18,543 bases of DNA from JARDZI01 sp041639705 (GTDB lineage Bacteria; Bacillota; Clostridia; Clostridiales; Caloramatoraceae). The DNA lies in contig JBEQBT010000040.1 in NCBI GenBank assembly GCA_041639705.1, positions 1-18,543 of the forward strand. Reading direction: 5' to 3'. The notes under the pieces were generated by a model. The model made no database searches, had not been told where the DNA came from, and saw nothing but the letters and a program-made list of their open reading frames with translations. This document shows positions 14,298 through 18,543 of this stretch, one piece after another. Position 1 is the stretch's first letter, and each line of letters begins with the position of its first letter. Both the position numbers and the translations under genes were made by a program.

Positions 14298-16040
14298 ATG
14301 AGATTAAAGGTATCACGTTCAAAAAATTCAGCTTCACTTTATGTTACAAAAACTGTTTATATTGATAAAAAAGAACGCACAATTACTGTAGAGAAACTTG
14401 GAACCGAAACTGAACTCAGAGAAAAACTTAATGGTGCAGACCCATATGAGTGGGCTAAAGAATATGTAAAAAAATTGAATGAAAAAGAAAGGGAACAAAC
14501 ACGGAAAATACTTGTTCCTTTCGAGCAATCTAAAATTATTTCGAAAGACGAACAGCGTTCCTTCAACGGCGGGTATCTATTCCTGCAAAAGATTTATCAC
14601 GAACTCGGAATTCATAAGATCTGTAAAGATATTTCCCAAAAGCACAAATTCGATTTTAACTTGGATTCAATACTTTCCAGATTAATCTATGGAAGAGTGA
14701 TCTTCCCTTCCTCAAAGCTTGCAACATATGACCTTTCTAAAAGGTTTATAGAACATCCGAATTTTGATTTGCATCAAATATACAGAGCTTTGGAAGTTCT
14801 CGCTAAAGAGACAGATTTTATTCAGTTCTCTTTGTATGAAAATAGCTTGAAAGTTTCCAAAAGAAATACAGGTGTTCTTTTCTATGATTGCACCAATTAC
14901 TTTTTTGAAATAGAACAGGAAGATGGTGATAAACAATACGGACCATCAAAGGAGCACCGGCCGAACCCAATTATCCAAATGGGGCTGTTTATGGATGGAG
15001 ACGGTATTCCTCTGGCTTTTAGCATTAACAGGGGGAATATGAATGAGCAGCTGACTTTAAAGCCCTTAGAAAAAAAAATTATTTCTGACTTTGAGCTTTC
15101 TAAATTTATTGTCTGCACAGATGCAGGGCTGGCTTCTTTAGATAATCGAAAGTTTAACGACAAAGATGGTCGGGCTTTTATTACAACGCAATCTATTAAA
15201 AAATTAAAAGAACACCTTAGGAAATGGGCTCTTGCTACAGATGGCTGGAAACTTCCAGGCAGCGAAAAAACATATGACATTTCCAAGCTTGATGAAATGA
15301 TGGATAAAGCAACTCCTGAAGATAAAGCAAAAATTAAAGCAAACGTCTTTTACAAAGAGCGCTGGATCAAGGAAAATGATTTTGAACAAAGACTCATTGT
15401 AACCTACTCCATCAAATATAGGGATTATCAGCGTAAAATCCGCAACTCTCAAATAGAAAGAGCTCAAAAGGTAATAGAGAATAACCCATCAAAAATCAAG
15501 AAATGCAATGCTAACGATTACAAAAGGTTTATTAATAAAACAAGTTGTACTCCTGAAGGTGAAATTGCAGATAAGGAAATATACAGCATTGACCAGGCTA
15601 TCATCCTGAAAGAAGAAGCCTTTGACGGTTTTTATGGGGTTTGTACAAACCTTGAGGATGATGTAGTTGAAATCATAAAGGTAAATCACAGGAGATGGGA
15701 GATTGAAGAATGCTTCAGGATTATGAAGAGCGAATTCAAGGCAAGACCAGTTTACTTAAAGAACGATGACAGGATTGAAGCGCATTTTACCACTTGCTTT
15801 ATATCACTAATTATTTATAGGCTGCTTGAAAAAAGACTCAATGATAATTTTACATGCCATGAGATTATTTCTGGTCTTCGAAATATGAATTTCTTTGAGG
15901 TCAAAGGCGAAGGCTATGTTCCAACCTACACAAGAACTGATTTTACCGATGTGTTGCATGAAGCTTTTGGTTTTCGCACGGACTATCAGATTGTTGCTAC
16001 AAGCATGATGAAAAAAATTTTTGAAAAAACGAAAAAGTAA
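14298..16040 (+). CDS. IS1634-family transposase
   Basis: This full-length 580-residue DDE transposase catalyses movement of the surrounding IS. The RNase H-like catalytic residues are visible: Asp197 in FYDCTNYFFE, Asp275 in VCTDAGLASLDN, and a glutamate near residue 470 in NHRRWEIEECFRIMKSEF, the Y/R-E-K type signature of the IS4 superfamily. The N-terminal part (VSRSKNSASLYVTKTVYID...KLG) and the RLIYGRVIFPSSK segment are typical of the IS1634 group. A long insertion rich in Lys and Glu between the second Asp and the Glu is also usual. The start is ATG at 14298 with GGAGGG six bases upstream; the in-frame TTG at 14292 overlaps it. The reading frame is intact, so the copy may be active. Confidence 0.93.
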   Translation: MRLKVSRSKNSASLYVTKTVYIDKKERTITVEKLGTETELREKLNGADPYEWAKEYVKKLNEKEREQTRKILVPFEQSKIISKDEQRSFNGGYLFLQKIYHELGIHKICKDISQKHKFDFNLDSILSRLIYGRVIFPSSKLATYDLSKRFIEHPNFDLHQIYRALEVLAKETDFIQFSLYENSLKVSKRNTGVLFYDCTNYFFEIEQEDGDKQYGPSKEHRPNPIIQMGLFMDGDGIPLAFSINRGNMNEQLTLKPLEKKIISDFELSKFIVCTDAGLASLDNRKFNDKDGRAFITTQSIKKLKEHLRKWALATDGWKLPGSEKTYDISKLDEMMDKATPEDKAKIKANVFYKERWIKENDFEQRLIVTYSIKYRDYQRKIRNSQIERAQKVIENNPSKIKKCNANDYKRFINKTSCTPEGEIADKEIYSIDQAIILKEEAFDGFYGVCTNLEDDVVEIIKVNHRRWEIEECFRIMKSEFKARPVYLKNDDRIEAHFTTCFISLIIYRLLEKRLNDNFTCHEIISGLRNMNFFEVKGEGYVPTYTRTDFTDVLHEAFGFRTDYQIVATSMMKKIFEKTKK

Positions 16041-16057
16041 AAAAGTACGCACTTTTT
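16040..16057 (+). terminator. Hairpin directly after the transposase stop
   Basis: AAAAAGT, loop ACGC, ACTTTTT (16040-16057): a 7-bp A/T-rich stem whose 3' arm supplies the T-run. It starts at the last base of the stop codon. A second longer-range hairpin (AATCCTG at 16070-16076 with CAGGATT at 16102-16108, then TTTATTTT) could act as a back-up. Confidence 0.55.
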
Positions 16058-16177
16058 ACAGCAATAAGGAATCCTGCAAAGCCTTCATTTTCAAGGGGTT
16101 ACAGGATTTTTATTTTGCTCAAGTGTCAAACTCAGGATTATACACTATTCTGAATAAAAATGAAACATTTTGTAAAA

Positions 16178-16215
16178 AATACATAAAAAACCTAGTATTT
16201 TATTACCAGGTTTTT
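16178..16215 (-). terminator. Bidirectional terminator between the IS and the CofE-like gene
   Basis: Arms 16186-16197 and 16204-16215 (AAAAACCTAGTA / TACCAGGTTTTT) form a 12-bp stem with one wobble pair and a 6-base loop. On the minus strand it is followed by TTTATGTATTTTTT, nine bases beyond the CofE-like stop codon. On the + strand the 3' arm also ends in TTTTT, so it can stop transcripts leaving the IS. Confidence 0.8.
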
Positions 16216-16224
16216 AGTGTCCTG

Positions 16225-16983
16225 TTATATGCTTTGTTCCACTGTTGCAGCTGCATAATCTATTTCTATTTGTTTTTGCTCCCTAATAAGAATCATAGGG
16301 GTTTGCTGATTAGCTTGTCCTGCTGGATTATCCTTTATCATTCCCTTAAGTTCTTCCTCAGAGTATTGTATGCTGCTTGATCTTCCAAGGATCTCAACTC
16401 CCAGGTCATTTGCATCTACTATCATACAGTCTACCCCAAGCTTTTCCTTAATTTCATCACATACTTCATTAGGCTTTTCAGGATTAAGAATACCCTTGTC
16501 CAAATAATAATCATAGGCATCTCGACAGAACCCATCTATACCAGATACTCCATTGCCTGCAATTTTATAAAATACTCCCTTTACTCTAAACAGCTTTCCG
16601 ATTGCTGCACAAGCTGCAGCAAATAAAATTCGTAAAATTCCAGCATTATTTATTGCTATTTGCATTTTATATGGATTTCCAACCGACTCCCCTGCAGGAG
16701 TTATATTAACAAACTTGGACAAAAATTTCGCCCAAAAACTGAGTTTTATGTCCTTTTTATTCAGAACTCTATTCTGGCACATTGCAATAATTTTTTCACT
16801 TATTGAAACTACATCCCCATCTTCATATATGGGGCTTACATACTGCTTTACTATTTCAATGTAATTTTCATTTTCAGAAACAAAATGTGTCCTTATAGCA
16901 TGTCTAAAAAAAGTTTTATCTCCAACCTTAATTTCTACCTTTTTATCTGGATTTGCTGCGAAATCAAATGTTACTTGTTCCAT
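16225..16983 (-). CDS. CofE-like (F420-0:glutamate ligase family) protein
   Basis: A 252-residue protein with the layout of the F420-0:gamma-L-glutamyl ligase family (PF01996). Visible features are RHAIRTHFV at the N-terminus, the family block YEDGDVVSISEKIIAMCQNR (residues about 54-73), PAGESVGNPYKMQIAINNAG (about 96-115), a hydrophobic stretch ILFAAACAAIGKLFRVKG, and VDCMIVDANDLGVEILG (about 190-206), where CofE has its metal-binding aspartates. The C-terminal 40 residues are polar and likely flexible. Clostridia are not known to make coenzyme F420, so the amino-acid ligase activity is plausible but the acceptor is unknown. The start is ATG at 16983 with GGAGGG. It is a single-gene unit with its own promoter and terminator, unrelated to the eut operon. 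Confidence 0.8.
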   Translation of the reverse strand: MEQVTFDFAANPDKKVEIKVGDKTFFRHAIRTHFVSENENYIEIVKQYVSPIYEDGDVVSISEKIIAMCQNRVLNKKDIKLSFWAKFLSKFVNITPAGESVGNPYKMQIAINNAGILRILFAAACAAIGKLFRVKGVFYKIAGNGVSGIDGFCRDAYDYYLDKGILNPEKPNEVCDEIKEKLGVDCMIVDANDLGVEILGRSSSIQYSEEELKGMIKDNPAGQANQQTPMILIREQKQIEIDYAAATVEQSI

Positions 16984-17043
16984 TATATCCCTCCTGATGC
17001 TTGTACTATATATATAAATTAAAAATCATGTTTTCCTCCTTCT

Positions 17044-17071
17044 ATTATACAACTTAAGCATGGTATTACAA
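17044..17071 (-). promoter_or_regulatory. Probable promoter of the CofE-like gene
   Basis: Minus strand TTGTAA (17066-17071), a 16-bp spacer and a perfect TATAAT (17044-17049). The untranslated leader would be about 54 bases long, with GGAGGG just before the start codon. Confidence 0.6.
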
Positions 17072-17132
17072 TAATTTATAATAAATTATTCATTTGTTAA
17101 TATTGGAAAAACTGATTAATAATTTTTTCAAT

Positions 17133-17170
17133 AAAGAAAGCCAGGTTTTAAACAAAACCCAGCTTTCTTT
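17133..17170 (-). terminator. Terminator of the GH1 gene
   Basis: Two 17-base arms (17133-17149 and 17154-17170) pair with only two G-U positions around a 4-base loop. The hairpin begins on the base after the stop codon. The 3' arm is U-rich (CUUUCUUU) and is followed by AUUG, so part of the U-run lies in the stem. Confidence 0.75.
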
Positions 17171-18466
17171 CTACAGATATTTCTTTATCATCTCTTCATT
17201 TACACCCTTTTCCCTACATAGTTCACCATAAAAGAAACCACTTTTTTTTATTTTTCTTTCATAGGTTTTAGGGTCTACGCTAACAAGTCCAAATTTACTA
17301 CTTAAGCCCTCAAGCCATTCAAAATTGTCCATTAATGTCCAGTGATAATATCTTTGAACATCTATTCCATCATCAATCAGTTTCTTTATCTGATTGATAT
17401 GGTCAAAAATATACTTAATTCTAAACTTATCCTTATCATCGCTTGTGCCATTTTCAGTTATAAATATTGGTGCTTTAAGTCTATTATAGTACTTTTTACA
17501 TATTCTATAAATTCCCTCAGGATATATCTCCCACCCAAGGTCATTTACTTTAGAATCCTCTAAAACTTCACGCTTTGAGAATAGGTTAGCAAAATCAATT
17601 TTAAAGCTTACAATATCCCTGGAATAGTAGTTTATCCCTATGAAATCATAGTATCTTCCCTTTTCTAAAGGATAACCAGAGCCTAAAGGAAAAATCAGCT
17701 TACCCTCAGTCATGCCAATAATAAACATTTCCTGAAATATTCTATCATATAAATTTGAAATCCACTTATTTAGAGGTGTTTTCTTCTTAGGGTCAAAAAT
17801 TCTAAGATGATTTGCAACCCCAACCATTGTATTATTTTGATTCATTCCTTCACTAACCCTATGAATTGTATTATAGGCCTTTATGTGAGCAAGTATCATA
17901 TTTCTTGAGCCCTTAATAAATTTACTTATACTCTTTTCTCCAGGAGGCCATGTTCCAAATAAATAGCTAGAAGTCATATATACATTAGGCTCATTTATTG
18001 TTATCCAGTCAGAAACTATGTCACCAAGATATGTAACAACATATTCTGCATATCTTCTAAATAGGTCAACTACTTCATGATTCACCCACGCTCCATTATC
18101 CTCTAACCATAATGGATTAGTAAAGTGGTGAAGAGTTACCAGTGGTCTAATCCCTGCTTCAATTAGCTTTTCAATTTCTAATCTGTAATGGTCAATAGCG
18201 TCCTTGTTAAATTTACCTCTTTGTGGTTCAATCCTGCTCCATTCAAGACTTAGTCTGTAGGTTTGGTTGTTGAGTTTTTTCATTATTTCTATATCCTCTT
18301 CAACCCTGTTCCAATGGTCTACAGCATTTACTGAGTGGGCGCCATCCTTAATATGTCCTTCCTCTGCCCATCTATACCAGCTGTTATTCCTATCCCCACC
18401 TTCTATTTGAAGAGAGGAGGTTGCTGTACCTAGTAAAAAACCCCCAGGTAGTTTAAATGAATTCAT
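17171..18466 (-). CDS. GH1 family beta-glycosidase
   Basis: A 431-residue (beta/alpha)8 enzyme of glycoside hydrolase family 1, retaining mechanism. The opening FLLGTATSSLQIEGG is the usual GH1 N-terminal signature. The acid/base Glu159 is in TINEPNVY and the nucleophile Glu338 in ITENGTSDD; YRLSLEWSRIEPQRG, TLHHFTNPLWL and HWTLMDNFEWLEG are also present. The length is typical. There is no signal peptide, so it acts inside the cell on imported beta-glucosides or similar sugars. GH1 also contains phospho-beta-glucosidases, and the substrate cannot be fixed from sequence alone. The chosen start (ATG at 18466) follows GGGGGA by six bases; the frame is open to 18523, but those 19 residues lie upstream of the conserved start. 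Confidence 0.92.
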   Translation of the reverse strand: MNSFKLPGGFLLGTATSSLQIEGGDRNNSWYRWAEEGHIKDGAHSVNAVDHWNRVEEDIEIMKKLNNQTYRLSLEWSRIEPQRGKFNKDAIDHYRLEIEKLIEAGIRPLVTLHHFTNPLWLEDNGAWVNHEVVDLFRRYAEYVVTYLGDIVSDWITINEPNVYMTSSYLFGTWPPGEKSISKFIKGSRNMILAHIKAYNTIHRVSEGMNQNNTMVGVANHLRIFDPKKKTPLNKWISNLYDRIFQEMFIIGMTEGKLIFPLGSGYPLEKGRYYDFIGINYYSRDIVSFKIDFANLFSKREVLEDSKVNDLGWEIYPEGIYRICKKYYNRLKAPIFITENGTSDDKDKFRIKYIFDHINQIKKLIDDGIDVQRYYHWTLMDNFEWLEGLSSKFGLVSVDPKTYERKIKKSGFFYGELCREKGVNEEMIKKYL

Positions 18467-18543
18467 AATTTGTCCCCCTATTTCCATACACCGCTCAAAA
18501 AATTTATACACCAATTCCCCCAACCATACTATATATTATATTG

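Larger units (their letters stand above)
14168..16130 (+). mobile_element. IS1634-family insertion sequence
   Basis: The element is about 1.96 kb and carries one transposase gene. Its ends are imperfect inverted repeats: TTTGACAGTTGAATAAAG from 14168 and, on the other strand, TTTGACACTTGAGCAAAA from 16130, differing at 3 of the first 17 positions. The transposase type and size fit IS1634-like elements of the IS4 superfamily. The left end is fused to a histidine kinase stub. No direct target duplication could be found next to the ends. The left end carries a terminator and a promoter for the transposase, and the right end carries one or two hairpins. Confidence 0.85.

Noticed and set aside
16131..16224. 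The missing 5' half of the kinase to the right of the IS.
   Set aside because: All minus-strand frames ending at the IS boundary give short, non-kinase sequence, and the CofE-like terminator occupies the space.
17006..17029. An 8-codon micro-ORF (minus strand, MIFNLYIY) behind a perfect AAGGAGG, upstream of the CofE-like gene.
   Set aside because: The predicted -10 box at 17044-17049 would put the transcription start inside the AAGGAGG, so the site would hardly be in the mRNA. The peptide has no attenuator features.

Overview
The window looks like a chromosomal segment of an AT-rich, low-GC Gram-positive anaerobe, most likely a Clostridium-like member of the Clostridia. The signs are strong GGAGG ribosome-binding sites, frequent GTG and TTG starts, AT-rich spacers, and typical Firmicutes neighbours (YwbE, a Pit/DUF47 phosphate pair, a GH94 glycoside phosphorylase-type protein and a GH1 glycosidase). 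No rRNA, tRNA or CRISPR array was seen.

Layout. Positions 1-290 hold the 3' end of a GH94-type carbohydrate enzyme on the + strand. A repeat-rich spacer (291-725) follows, then ywbE (+). From about 13.9 kb down to 938 everything is on the minus strand and looks like one long operon, in transcription order: eutL, eutT, eutN, pduS-like, pduT-like, eutE, pduL, eutM, eutA, eutB, eutC, a Pit phosphate transporter, its DUF47 partner, and a glycerophosphodiester phosphodiesterase. At 14.0-16.1 kb the locus is broken by an IS1634-type insertion sequence. Its left end sits on a 41-codon stub of a sensor histidine kinase, probably the ethanolamine sensor EutW. On the other side of the IS there is no matching 5' part of the kinase, only an unrelated CofE-like protein (16225-16983) and a GH1 beta-glycosidase (17171-18466), each with its own terminator.

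How the genes work together. EutBC (adenosylcobalamin-dependent ammonia-lyase), reactivated by EutA and supplied with cofactor by EutT and a PduS-type reductase, turns ethanolamine into acetaldehyde and ammonia inside a bacterial microcompartment (shell genes here: EutL, EutM, EutN and a PduT-like protein). EutE makes acetyl-CoA and PduL makes acetyl phosphate, which consumes inorganic phosphate. The last three genes fit this pathway by inference: the phosphodiesterase could free ethanolamine from glycerophosphoethanolamine, and the Pit/DUF47 pair could supply the phosphate used by PduL. eutC and pit are only 2 nt apart.

Regulation. Upstream of eutL there is a good promoter followed by two hairpins with A1/G4 hexaloops and an overlapping intrinsic terminator. 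This is the layout of a EutV (ANTAR) antitermination target. The RNA target is intact, but eutV is not in the window and the kinase gene is truncated, so control of the operon is probably altered or depends on genes elsewhere.
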